Counted from the stretch's first letter, positions 36,962 to 48,260 are shown. The stretch is 64,000 nt of DNA from Protea cynaroides (GCA_028583415.1 CM053269.1:57587007-57651006), one strand, 5' to 3'. Notes: generated from the sequence alone by a model not told the origin. Numbers and translations are program-made.

Positions 36962-37165
36962 GTTACAGGGAGGAGACACGGCGATCTCAGTGGATGATCG
37001 CCATATGGGGGTCGAATGAATCCGATCCCTCCGTTCGAGCCGACACTCTCTTGTCAGCTCTAACGGAGGGGTCAGATTCATCCGACTTTCGCATGACGAC
37101 CATCCAGTGGGGTCGCTACCCCTCCTCCCGAATCTCAGGGAGGAGACGATTTGGATCCTTGGAGT
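36962..37165. repeat. GC-rich inverted repeat, possible Mutator-like end
   Basis: Two 25-base arms at 37011-37035 and 37062-37086 pair with about three mismatches. CAGGGAGGAGAC occurs directly at 36966-36977 and 37136-37147. On the minus strand the right edge reads GGATCCAAATCGTCTCC, close to the terminal repeat of the MITE at 48615-48763. No matching left terminus was found, so the boundaries are uncertain. Confidence 0.5.
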
Positions 37166-37723
37166 AGCTTCTGTCTTAGTCTGACCTGCATTAGTAGGAT
37201 CTTTTAAAAGGATGGAAGCATCACATCCTTGTAAGAAAAAATATTCATTTTGTTAGTGATTAGAAATTACATAAAACTGAAGAACCCAATAAGAAGAACA
37301 CAGAGATGAGAATAAGAATCCAAATGAAGCAATTATGGAAGACTAGGCGAAGAAGTTGTTAAGGATGAAAGTGTAAATCAAAGAAAGAATGAAGGTCAAG
37401 CAAACACATAACATTGGATTTACTATGGTTCAAAACTCAATCAGGAATGTCTTACCTCTACCACAGAGAAAAAGAGAATTTTTTTATTCACAAGAAAGCT
37501 CTACACCTCTCTCCACTTGAAAAAATGTTCTCTTCACTCAAACCTTACTTAGGTTTTCCCAACACAAATAATATATAGAGATCCCTAGAAACCCTAATCC
37601 TCAGACAATTTTAGATTTATCCGTACATATAGTATACCCAAACCATTATACAAGTATTACTCTGATAACTCTCTCGATCCCATAGAATACAAGACACTAA
37701 ACCCAATAGAAATACAGCTGGAG
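37166..37723. other. Unassigned intergenic stretch
   Basis: No gene is recognised. The stretch is A-rich and ends at the P450 fragment. Confidence 0.35.
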
Positions 37724-37912
37724 TTTCACTATTTTAGAGATGCCATGAGAGATTTACTCGGAGATGGGATCTTTAATGCTGACGATGAGGTTTGGCGCCA
37801 GCAACGGAAAACGGCAAGTTTTGAGTTCCATTATGCCGAGTTTTGTAAATTAAAGACCGAGTCACTGTTCCAACTTGTCCATGGCTTTTTGAAAAATATT
37901 TTTTCATATTGA
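37724..37912 (+). pseudogene. CYP86B: CYP86B-like cytochrome P450 fragment
   Basis: An open stretch of 62 codons without its own start reads FHYFRDAMRDLLGDGIFNAD, then DEVWRQQRKTASFEFHYAEF, then a segment like KTESLFQLVHG, before diverging to a stop at 37910-37912. LLGDGIF-xAD-xExW-xxQRK-xAS-xEFH is the C-helix region of CYP86B-type fatty acid omega-hydroxylases, enzymes of suberin and cutin synthesis. The oxygen-binding helix, the ExxR motif and the haem-Cys region are absent. It sits immediately left of the tandem H4 duplication and is not itself duplicated. Confidence 0.82.
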
Positions 37913-38183
37913 GGGTATTACTATCCTAAAAACATTGGTGATGATGAATCCCATCACCAAATTGATTGAGAATGAATATTTTCAAAAGCAGGAGAGGTGG
38001 GAAATGTACATTTTGTGTCAAGTTGAGAAGTGGTTGCCATTTAGGTATCTTACAGGGAAGTGGGAGAAATTTTTTCAAAAAAATAAAATAATAAGAAATC
38101 CATACAAACAAAGTAGCATCTTTCCTTTACTAAGATCTTATCCTTTCCTATTGTCCGGCCACACCAGTGGTCCAGGGAATGGA

Positions 38184-38380
38184 TTAAGATGATTGACATG
38201 CATGTCGGTTCATCTTAGCTAGTCTAATGGACAATTGACAATGGTAGATTAGGATGTTTGACATGCATGTTGATGCATCTTAGTTAGTCTAATGGACAAT
38301 TGACAATGGTGAATTAGGATGTTTGACATGCATGTCGGTGCATCTTAGCTTATCTAATGGATAATTGACTTATGGACATC
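38184..38380. repeat. 65-bp direct repeat, three copies
   Basis: The motif TTGACATGCATGT starts at 38193, 38258 and 38323, giving a period of 65 bases. The units also share CATCTTAG and TCTAATGGACAATTGACAAT. The same three copies are in unit 2 at 50808, 50873 and 50938. Confidence 0.85.
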
Positions 38381-38397
38381 AGAATGCATTGACTTAT

Positions 38398-38470
38398 CAT
38401 ATTATTCAAAAAGTTTCAACAGTATGGATAAAGTGAACCCTCATACTGTTGAAACTTTTTGAATAATATG
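38398..38470. repeat. Perfect 29-bp inverted repeat (hairpin)
   Basis: Arms 38398-38426 and 38442-38470 are perfect reverse complements with a 15-base loop. Each arm contains TTCAAAAAGTTTCAACAGTA or its complement. Unit 2 carries the identical hairpin at 51013-51041 and 51057-51085. No coding role is visible. Confidence 0.9.
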
Positions 38471-38477
38471 CCCCATG

Positions 38478-40712
38478 TGTTGGACTTTATGTTGTCATTG
38501 TTGGCAACTTGACTGATGTGACAGTATTTATGAGCATTCAGTCAGAGAAATGAGGAGAGAGAGTATCAATGTAGGAGAGAGAGTGTCAGTGTGTAGTGGC
38601 ACAGATGTGGCAATTTCGCTTATGTGTTCTACAAGGTTCTACATATGTTTCAGATGACTTACAATGAGTTAAATGAGATATTACACTGATTTTGATGAGA
38701 GAGAGTTTGTGGACCCCATCGGTGATGTGATCGAGTTTCGATGATGCGGCCGATTTTCCGATGATGCGACGGTGTTCCCGAAGCTTTTCTAATCATGTCC
38801 ATGTTTCTCATGTTTCTGGTGTTGTGGCATTAAAGAGAGAAATTCAAGAGAGAGAAAGAAGAAAGAGAATCAGAAGAGAGAGAAAGAGGAGAGAGAAAAA
38901 ATGTGAGTGGGACCCACAGGTATGGTGGCAAGGTGACATGCCAACACGGCAGCCCACGGCACTTGGCGTGCATGCACACAAAGTTTCGGGTTCAAATTCC
39001 AAGGTTTGACAGAGTTTTAACTTTGGGTCTATTTTTGGTGGGTCCCGCAGCAGGTTCATGGAAATCCGGCAGTGGAAAGATGTAGAGCGTCGAGTTATCT
39101 TTCCAACGCAACTTGAATCACTCAATTCCGACGTCGGATGAGCGAGATATCGCAGTTTCTGTCGGATCGCTCGAAAAAATCATTTCACAAATTGTTTAGG
39201 GGCAATTTCGGCATTTCACAAGTTGTTAAGGGGTAAATTCGTCAAGAAAAAAGAAGAAGATCCGATATCGGCCGCCCAAATGAAGCCACGTAGGCTAGAT
39301 TCTAAATGGACGGCCTTCAAACTTGCGGGCTAAGGTGTGATGCGAAGATTCCGTTTAGATTCCATCGGGAGGCTTCTGGTTGGACGGAGGCAGTTTAAAA
39401 AAGTGGTTCGTGCTTCATGGAATCAGAAGCTTATTCGGTGTGGCGCATCCATCATATGGCGGCGCTTCAGATTCTAATCGTGTGGCCGCGCGCTACTCCG
39501 ATTCTCGGAGGCGTGATTTGTTCAGATCACGGTCTATGGTCGATCCCGCCATTTTAAGGATATCGAAAGGTCGATATTAAAGATTCTCAGAGGACCAATC
39601 AGAGAATGACAGCGCATCGGCGGCGCGGCTACGGTGCGGCGCGGGTGCGTGATTATAAAAGGAAAGATTCCTTTTCGAGTGTTTTGGTTGGTCGAACTTC
39701 AAAACTGCCATAACTTCTTCATCCGAGCTCCAAATCGGTCCGTTCAAATTGCAGTATTCATATTTTTCGATGCCCTATCTATTGGGCGCCATTGGGAGTC
39801 GTGAAAAGGAAGAAAAAAATTGAAAAGAGCGTTTTGAAGGCAGAGAGAAGGTTTTCTAGGGTTTTGTGCCCTGTGGGAGTGATCAATCACCAACTGTCTC
39901 TTCTTTGTGCATCAATGGAGTGCTAAATCCCTGTGAGAGGTCAGTAGAGCTTTTATTTTCATATTCATGGTGATTATGGGTTGTGTGGAAGAGATTGGAA
40001 GCTTGTCGATGAGGTGTGCTTCGTGAATCGATCTCTATCATCATTGAAGACTGTTAGAGAGTACCCGAGGGTAGTGTAAAGCTCGGAGATATTGATGGTC
40101 ATTCGAAAGCAGTTGTAAGGTTTTTCAATTCCCTATCTATTTGTTGCTTTCAATATATTGTATGCTAGCGTAGGTGAAAATTATTGAATACCTAGCTAGT
40201 GGAGGAAAAATTGTAAGGCATAATTATAAGCCTAAAAAATTGTGACTTGGTTCTCGTGGGTGCGAGTTAAGCGTGGTGTGTTCGGTGGGTCTTGGACACC
40301 GGTCGTTAAGCCCGAATCTTGGCGTTGGTGCGCCCTCTCGGTTTTATCTTTGGGAAAACCTAGGGTTAATATCCTTGTCTTGTTAGAGACTAAAAGTCGA
40401 GTGTTGAGTAAATACGGAGCCCGTTGGGCATTACTCCGTGGAGTAGCCATCACCACCTTGTGTTGGTGAACCACGTAATATCTCTGTGTTCATTGTGTTT
40501 ATTTTCTATTATATTTTGGAGTGCGTGGAATGGCTTGCGGGATGGGTGTGCAAATCGGTAGACCGGCCACCGAGTGGTAGCGAGGTAGATTTGCATACGC
40601 TTGTGTGTGTGTAAAAGAATATATCTCCATCGGCTCGGGCAGCGATAATTAATCGGAGAAAAGTTTCGGACAACCGATTCACCCCCCTCTCGGTGTCATA
40701 TCAAGTTCATCA
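38478..40712 (+). repeat. 5' LTR of the Copia element
   Basis: It starts TGTTGGACTT and ends TTCATCA. A TATA box (TATAAAAGG) is at 39654-39662. Its outer 200 bases carry CAG or CTG where the 3' LTR has CGG or CCG. The middle is almost identical to the 3' LTR. Confidence 0.93.
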
Positions 40713-41512
40713 ATTGGTATCGAGCACCGGGTTCGGTGATAGCTTAATCGGGAATCGAGAAGATCGGAATAAAGATATGACACCGGGGAGAAGGTTTTAA
40801 CAGGCCCCCATTGTTTGATGGGACAGAATTTGTATTTTGGAAGAGAAGAATGGAGATCTACATTGGGTCTCTTGGGTTTGATGTATGAGCTTCTATTGAG
40901 AATGGCTACACTCCTCATGATACGAATGCTCCCACAGTAGTAGACAAGAAAAATTTTGAAAATAATAGAAAGGTTTTAAATGCTATTCAAGGGGGGACTT
41001 ACAAACAAGTGAACTAGCTAAAGTCATGGACTGCAAGACAACAAAGGAGGTTTGGGATAGATTGATCAATATATATGAAGGAGATAAAAAAGATCAAGAC
41101 AGTCAAGCCGCAAACATTCGGAGGTCGGTTTGAGAACCCGAAGATGTATGAAGATGAGACTATTGACCCAGTACATGAACAGAGTTAATGAAGTGGTTAA
41201 TTCAATTAGAGGATTTGGTGAGGACCTAAAAGGTTATATTGTTTGTCAAAAAATCTTAAGGTCTCTTACTCCTAAATTTGAGTCAAAAGTATCAGCTCTT
41301 GAAGAGACCAAGGATTTAGAACATGTGACTATTGATGAGATTCATGGAGCCTTACGACTTTTGAGATGAGAATAGATCCGAAACCTTTGTTGATAAGCAA
41401 GTTGCCTTCAAAGCCATGAAAAAGATGAAAATTTCTAAAAATTCTGATGAAGAAGAAAGTGAAGATGAAGCCACGACTCACTTTACTAGAAAATTGAAGA
41501 AGAGTACAGGGA
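40713..41512 (+). pseudogene. Copia gag, N-terminal part, frameshifted
   Basis: A broken frame after the primer-binding site has FDGTEFVFWKRRMEIYIG (near 40816-40869), the start of the plant Copia gag domain. A premature stop after GFDV and further frameshifts follow. A better-preserved frame at 41130-41369 contains ITxYMNRVNEVVNSIRGFGE-like sequence and ILRSLTPKFESKVSA, typical of the same domain. Gag would form the retrotransposon particle. This copy cannot make it intact. Confidence 0.8.
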
Positions 41513-42750
41513 AGGTATAAGAACAAACTCCCATTCAAATGCTTTAATTGTGGTAAGGTTGGACACTTTCTTTGTAAAATGTCCAAAGAGGAATAAATTT
41601 GATAGTGATGATGAAGATGACATCAATGACAGTTACAAGGCCAAAAGCTTCAAGAAGAACAAGTCTAAAAGAAAAGCTTTATTTCCAAGAGGAGCAGTGA
41701 CACTTCATATGATAATTCAGATGATACTTCAGAGGGTGAGTCTAGTGAGGCTTTGTTCATGGTTTTCCTTGAAGAACGAGAAGAGAACAAAAATGGAAAG
41801 GGTAAAGCTCCTATGATTTATGTCCAAGAAGAAAATCAAGTTCCTATTCCACAGACTATTAATGCAAGACAAGGTAAGAGAGTGAAGCAGAGTAACTTCT
41901 ATGGAAGAAATTATCCCAATGCACCACGAGAAGGATGAGGTACATGGCACCTTCTAGGCCAAAATCTTATTTTTCGGGGATATTGTTATAAATGTAATGC
42001 TTATGGTCACAAGATAGCTACATGCAAATTCAACATGAGAGAAGTCGATTTGAAAGTAGAAATCGGTTTGTTTCCCTTGAAGAAAATTTTGTTGAGTGCT
42101 ACAATTGTCATAACTATGGACATATTGCAAGAGAATGCGAGAACAATTTTTCATTCACGCCACCTCGAAAAAAAGTGACACAACAAAGGGAAAATGGTCA
42201 AAGAAAAGTTAAGCGGAGAATGAACAAAAAAACTCCACCGGTTGTTAGAAAAGTGTGGAAAAAGAAAATCATTACGGATTTTGTAGAAGGACAAAGTAAT
42301 GATGTTGTATGCTTCGAGACAACTCTCAAGACACATGACAAGCCGTCTCCTTGGATACTCGACGGTGGATGCTCTAGTCACATGACGGGTAACAAGAAAA
42401 TGTTTCAAAGAAGCTTCAACGAGTATGAGGGAGGTATAGTGAAGTTTGGAAATAATGAAGGGGCCAAGGTATCGGGAAAGGGTTCTATCAGCATCAACAA
42501 TGGAAAGGTGAAACTCCATGATGTGTTTTATGTGTCGGGATTCAAGCACAACGTTCTCGGCATCGGTCGGATTGTGACGAGAGGGCATGAAGTGATCTTC
42601 AATAAACGAGGGGATGTGAGATCAAAAGAGTTGATAGTGGCAAGATTGTGGTTTCGGGACGGAGAACCTCAAGGAATTTATACACTCGATAGAGAGTGTC
42701 GAAGATTCATGCATGACCATACTCACCAAGCGGTGAGGTGCTTGGAGTGA
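41513..42750 (+). pseudogene. Copia gag zinc knuckles and protease start
   Basis: Three CCHC-type zinc knuckles are visible: CFNCGKVGHFLCK (near 41536-41580, frameshift at its end), CYKCNAYGHKIATC (near 41989-42030) and CYNCHNYGHIAREC (near 42097-42138). The 242-codon frame 42022-42750 then shows the protease start WILDGGCSSHMTG. The catalytic D-S-G is altered to D-G-G (42361-42369), so protease activity is doubtful. The frame continues with a gag-pre-integrase-like segment (VFYVSGFKHNVLGIGRIV) and ends before any integrase. Coding sequence stops where a full element would have several kilobases of pol. Confidence 0.85.
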
Positions 42751-43057
42751 GGGGGAGCCAGTGTGTATTTGCTATATCCTTTTGCTCCCGATGATAGACT
42801 CAGGGGGAGTCCTATGGTATTTATGTGTTGAGTGGTGTATGCATATGTTTGTTATACTTCATCTCCTTATGTTGGACTCAGGGGGAGTCTGGTGATGTTG
42901 TTATGTGTTGATATAATTGTTTATTTTTTTTTAGGCCCATAGGATTGGAAAGATGCGGTGGGCACTCCTATGTGGCATGCCCCTTTGTATTTGTTGTCAA
43001 AGGGGGAGAAAGATCTCATGTGCGTAATGAGTTGCCAACAATTTCAAAGGGGGAGAT
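42751..43057 (+). other. Non-coding Copia tail with repeated purine palindromes
   Basis: GACTCAGGGGGAGTC occurs at 42797-42811 and 42875-42889, each with 5-base inverted arms round AGGGG. Further GGGGGAG tracts precede the polypurine tract at 43046-43057. Multiple polypurine-like tracts before the 3' LTR are known in some Copia lineages. Confidence 0.65.
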
Positions 43058-45292
43058 TGTTGGACTTTATGTTGTCATTGTTGGCAACTTGGGCGATGTG
43101 ACGATATTTATTAGCATTCGGTCGGAGAAATGAGGGAGAGAGTATCAATGTAGGAGAGAGTGTCGGTGTGTAGTGGCACGGATGTGGCAATTTCGCTTAT
43201 GTGTTCTACAAGGTTCTACATATGTTTCGGATGACTTACAATGAGTTAAATGAGATATTACACCGATTTGTTGATGAGAGAGTGTTTGTGGACCCCACCC
43301 GGTGATGTGATCGAGTTTCGATGATGCGGCCGATTTTCTGATGATGCGACAGTGTTCCTGAAGCTTTTCTAATCATGTCCATGTTTCTCATGTTTCTGGT
43401 GTTGTGGCATTAAAGAGAGAAATTCAAGAGAGAGAAAGAAGAAAGAGAATCAGAAGAGAGAGAAAGAGGAGAGAGAAAAAATGTGAGTGGGACCCACAGG
43501 TATGGTGGCAAGGTGACATGCCAACACGGCAGCCCACGGCACTTGGCGTGCATGCACACAAAGTTTCGGGTTCAAATTCCAAGGTTTGATAGTTTTAACT
43601 TTGGGTCTATTTTTGGTGGGTCCCGCAGCAGGTTCATGGAAATCCGGCAGTGGAAAGATGTAGAGCGTCGAGTTATCTTTCCAACGCAACTTGAATCACT
43701 CAATTCCGACGTCGGATGAGCGAGATATCGCAGTTTCTGTCGGATCGCTCGAAAAAATCATTTCACAAATTGTTTAGGGGCAATTTCGGCATTTCACAAG
43801 TTGTTAAGGGGTAAATTCGTCAAGAAAAAAGAAGAAGATCCGATATCGGCCGCCCAAATGAAGCCACGTAGGCTAGATTCTAAATGGACGGCCTTCAAAC
43901 TTGCGGGCTAAGGTGTGATGCGAAGATTCCGTTTAGATTCCATCGGGAGGCTTCTGGTTGGACGGAGGCAGTTTAAAAAAGTGGTTCGTGCTTCATGGAA
44001 TCAGAAGCTTATTCGGTGTGGCGCATCCATCATATGGCGGCGCTTCAGATTCTAATCGTGTGGCCGCGCGCTACTCCGATTCTCGGAGGCGTGATTTGTT
44101 CAGATCTAACGGTCTATGGTCGATCCCGCCATTTTAAGGATATCGAAAGGTCGATATTAAAGATTCTCAGAGGACCAATCAGAGAATGACAGCGCATCGG
44201 CGGCGCGGCTACGGTGCGGCGCGGGTGCGTGATTATAAAAGGAAAGATTCCTTTTCGAGTCTTTTGGTTGGTCGAACTTCAAACTGCCATAACTTCTTCA
44301 TCCGAGCTCCAAATCGGTCCGTTCAAATTGCAGTATTCATATTTTTCGATGCCCTATCTATTGGGCGCCATTGGGAGTCGTGAAAAGGAAGAGAAAAATT
44401 GAAAAGAGCGTTTTGAAGGCAGAGAGAAGGTTTTCTAGGGTTTTGTGCCCTGTGGGAGTGATCAATCACCAACTGTCTCTTCTTTGTGCATCAATGGAGT
44501 GCTAAATCCCTGTGAGAGGTCAGTAGAGCTTTTATTTTCATATTCATGGTGATTATGGGTTGTGTGGAAGAGATTGGAAGCCTGTCGATGAGGTGTGCTC
44601 TGTGAATCGATCTCTATCATCATTGAAGACTGTTAGAGAGTACCTGAGGGTAGTGTAAAGCTTCAGAGATATTGATGGTCATTCGAAAGCAGTTGTAAGG
44701 TTTTTCAATTCCCTATCTATTTGTTGCTTTCAATATATTGTATGCTAGCGTAGGTGAAAATTATTGAATACCTAGCTAGTGGAGGAAAAATTGTAAGGCA
44801 TAATTATAAGCCTAAAAAATTGTGACTTGGTTCTCGTGGGTGCGAGTTAAGCGTGGTGTGTTCAGTGGGTGCTGGACACTGGCTGTTAAGCCTGAATCTT
44901 GGCGTTGGTGCGCCCTCTCAGTTTATCGTCGGGAAAACCTAGGGTTAATATCCTTGTCTTGTTAGAGACTAAAAGGCCGAGTGTTGAGTAAATACGGAGC
45001 CCGTTGGGCATTACTCCGTGGAGTAGCCATCACACACCTTGTGTTGGTGAACCACGTAATATCTCTGTGTTCATTGTGTTTATTTTCTATTATATTTTGG
45101 AGTGCGTGGAATGGCTTGCGGGATGGGTGTGCAAATCGGTAGACGGCCACTGAGTGGTAGCGAGATAGATTTGCATACGCTTGTGTGTGTGTAAAAGAAT
45201 ATATCTCCATCGGCTACGGGCAGCGAGAATTAATCGGAGAAAAGTTTGCATTAACCGATTCACCCCCTCTCAGTGTCATATCAAGTTCATCA
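43058..45292 (+). repeat. 3' LTR of the Copia element
   Basis: It starts TGTTGGACTT next to the polypurine tract and ends TTCATCA before the CCATG target duplication. A TATA box is at 44234-44242. It differs from the 5' LTR in patches: CTG or CAG replaces CCG or CGG at about 43338-43360 and again at about 44630-45280. Confidence 0.93.
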
Positions 45293-45383
45293 CCATGTGG
45301 ATATAGATTAAGTGTGGACATAGATTAAGTGGGCTATTTGTCAAGCTTAGTAAAATAGTGTTCTTTTTTTTCGCTCTTTGTTT

Positions 45384-45491
<108 letters not shown>

Positions 45492-45533
45492 ATTCAATGT
45501 TTATTTTTAAGAGGTAAAATATAGGCTTTGTTT

Positions 45534-45861
45534 GTTTAGAAGGGGAATTGAGGGGAAGCAAAGTGAAATTTCTAAACTTTAAATGAAAATTTTGTAATAA
45601 TTACAGTACATGCTATCACATTATTATGTAACTAATTCCTAATTATTTCATATTTAGTTATTAACTTACATTTTATTTTGCATCCAAATCCCTCTCATTT
45701 GAAAAGAAAAATAAATTTTATATTTTATAAGTATCATTATTAAATATTTTAAGAAGTTTAGGTAATTTATACAACAAGTTGTGTTACAATTATAAAAGTT
45801 TCTATTTAAATTTAAAAAATTTCACTTCTCTTCCTCAATACCCTTGCAACCAAACAAAGTC
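45534..45861. mobile_element. MITE with inverted ends GGCTTTGTTTG, unit 1
   Basis: The ends GGCTTTGTTTG and CAAACAAAGTC are inverted repeats. The subterminal sequences (GTGAAATTT and AAATTTCAC) also pair. The flank ATA occurs on both sides, a possible 3-bp target duplication. There is no coding capacity. The same insertion is present in unit 2 (51254-51592), so it predates the duplication. Confidence 0.7.
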
Positions 45862-46516
45862 ATAGTGATCTCCAAGGGGGATGAAAAAGGAACTTCGTTT
45901 TTATTTTCACCTACTAGAAATAAACATTGAAATTTTTTTTACATATAAAATGTTACACGTAAATTTTACATCTAAACAAATGGAGCTTTTAGGGGAAAAA
46001 AAAAAGCCGAAAGAGTTTCTTACCTTTATAACTCTCACAAGACATATATTATATCGTGTGGATAGATGATGCGTCTATTCGAACAATTAGATAGAAAAGA
46101 ATGAAAGACAAGGGCTACATTAGCTATCAAATTTTAGATTTTAAATTCAATCAAATCCCTTGTGTGATGACTAGCTCATTTGGTAATGACCAACACCTTA
46201 CAATCAAGAGGGCATGAGTTCATCATCTAGGGGTGTGAAAACATAATTGAACCGATTAGTCTGATTGTAATCATAAAATTAGTCTGATTGTAATCATAAA
46301 AAATCAAACCAAACCAATTCCATTATTAAGGTGTGTTTGATTTGGGGTCTTTGGAATCGAGACAAAAATAGAAACCAATTTAAATTGCTCGTTAAGGCTT
46401 TACCAAAATCGGAGAAAATTGAGGTGAAAACGTTAACAATATGGTTTTTCTCCCACTATTACATATATAAGATCCGAAAATGAATTGGTAAAAACCTAAT
46501 AAAAGCCCCTTAATAA

Positions 46517-46814
46517 GAGTCTCTTTGGTATAGTTTATATTTATGTTTATGAGTTATTTATGAGAAATCATTTATGAAAATAAATTATGAATCATAAATA
46601 GTAACGGTTTAATACCACTAGACATAAAGAAGTAATATGAGATTATTACAATAATGATAAATAATGATAAACACCTTTTAACCTATTTGTAGATTTTAGA
46701 TGATATCAATTTATTTTAAATTATAAACGAGTACCATAAATCAATCCAAACAACTATATATGTCTTAATGCATTATATAATTAATTCTATAATACATACA
46801 TACCAAAGAGGGCC
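46517..46814. mobile_element. Tourist-like MITE, unit 1
   Basis: The terminal inverted repeats (GAGTCTCTTTGGTAT and ATACCAAAGAGGGCC) and the TAA target duplication at 46514-46516 and 46815-46817 fit PIF/Harbinger Tourist-type MITEs. The equivalent copy in unit 2 (52224-52496) keeps GGCTCTCTTTGG at its start, so the unit 1 end is mutated. Confidence 0.82.
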
Positions 46815-46829
46815 TAAGTCAATATATAT

Positions 46830-48260
46830 AAAACTGGAAATCGAACGATTCCTTGATGGTATGGCTTTGGTTTGTGCTGATGCAAAACTACATTTGATTC
46901 AGTTTGACGGAAATTGGCCTTGCCTTGACCTATCATCGTAGAGCCTTAAGTTCAACTCTCATTGGAAGGCGACGTGCAAAGGGGGGAAAAAAAAAAAAAA
47001 AAGAATGCACCTTGTACTTGTTCATTTATGTGTATCTGTACTCTAGCCATTACTGTACTTGTTCATTTATGTGTACCGTGCCACGTCGAGACTCTCTTTC
47101 GAAAGTGAGATCACTACCGGCTTGTTGAAGAGGGAAAGATGTAATCTTATATACGATACCACCAGACGCACCTTGGTACTTCCATCAGCCAATCAATGCT
47201 AGTGGAGCGAAGGGAGCGAGAAAGAATCAACTCCCTGAGCTCCTAGCTCGCCAGAACAACAAAGACAAGATATTTTATAGCAGCCCAATGGAGAGTCAGG
47301 CGCGCGCAACGGCTTTTGCGCGAGGCGCCGTTGCTTGTTAGGGGCGAAATGGAAAACTGAATAGAATGTTTATGAGTAGAGTAGTAACACATGGTTTGGA
47401 TAAGAGAACAATGCAAATGGATCTCAATATGTATTCTCACAACTTTTAGTATGAACAAATGGTTTAGATAAGAAATCCTAACTTCGATTAAGAACAAATG
47501 TTCAGATAATGAATACCATGAAAATGGATGTTACACATTGTCCCAACTTTGAGTAGGAACAACAGATTTAAATACAAAAAAACCATGAATATATATACCT
47601 CTACCATACGCCCTCACAACTCTCACTAGGAACAAATGATTTAAATAAGAAAAACCATGAAATGAATGACCCAACGTGCATTCTCCGAGCTCTAAATAGA
47701 ACATATGGTTTGCTAGGTTTTTGCCCTAGTTGATCATAGGCCAAAGAAGCCAGGGTGCATGTAGATCAGCTCACAAACCTAAGAAAAGGAAATTGTTGCC
47801 GTTGGTTCTTGTCTGGAACTTCCTAAGGGTGACACTTGTAAGGAGGAAGTAGATCAGGTAGTGAAGGCGAGTTTGAAAACTCTGTGACTACTCCGATGCT
47901 TAAGTGAAATCGATAACAAACAGTTGGAGCTCTGTATAGAAGGAATACGAGCTCCTTGTAGAGGGGGATTAGCAGTATTGACAAGGAAAAAACTTGAGTG
48001 TAAAAAGTTGGATCAAGTTACCTTCGGAATATGTTCTATTAATAGAGGGACATCGAATGGCATGGATCTAGGCACGGTTTGAGTGATATTTCGATGATCT
48101 TGCGTATGTTTCGTGTCCTACGCCACCAATCCTTAGCTATTGTGGTGGTTGGATAAGGAAGGTAGGTGGAGCCAAGATCCCATCCCTTGGAAATAGGGAT
48201 CAGATGTGGGTAAGTGAGCTTCGCAGTCATTGGATGAAAATCTTTCGATGAGCCTTCCTT
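46830..48260. other. Low-complexity-free host spacer of the duplicated unit
   Basis: No gene is recognised. A short stem (GCAACGGC pairing with GCCGTTGC) lies at about 47306-47336 in a GC-rich patch. The sequence is retained in unit 2 with high identity. Confidence 0.4.

Larger units (their letters stand above)
38478..45292 (+). mobile_element. Ty1/copia LTR retrotransposon, short non-autonomous form
   Basis: LTRs of 2,235 bases each are at 38478-40712 and 43058-45292, TG...CA. Target duplication CCATG lies at 38473-38477 and 45293-45297. The empty site in unit 2 near 51086 has a single CCATG. The primer-binding site TTGGTATCGAGC is at 40715-40726, close to the initiator tRNA-Met type. The polypurine tract AAAGGGGGAGAT is at 43046-43057. 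The interior is only 2,345 bases and has gag and a protease start, but no integrase, RT or RNase H. It must depend on a helper element. Confidence 0.93.

Noticed and set aside
38989..39003. tRNA-like B box (GGTTCAAATTCC)
   Set aside because: No cloverleaf can be formed with upstream sequence. The motif lies inside the Copia LTR and is repeated in the other LTR.
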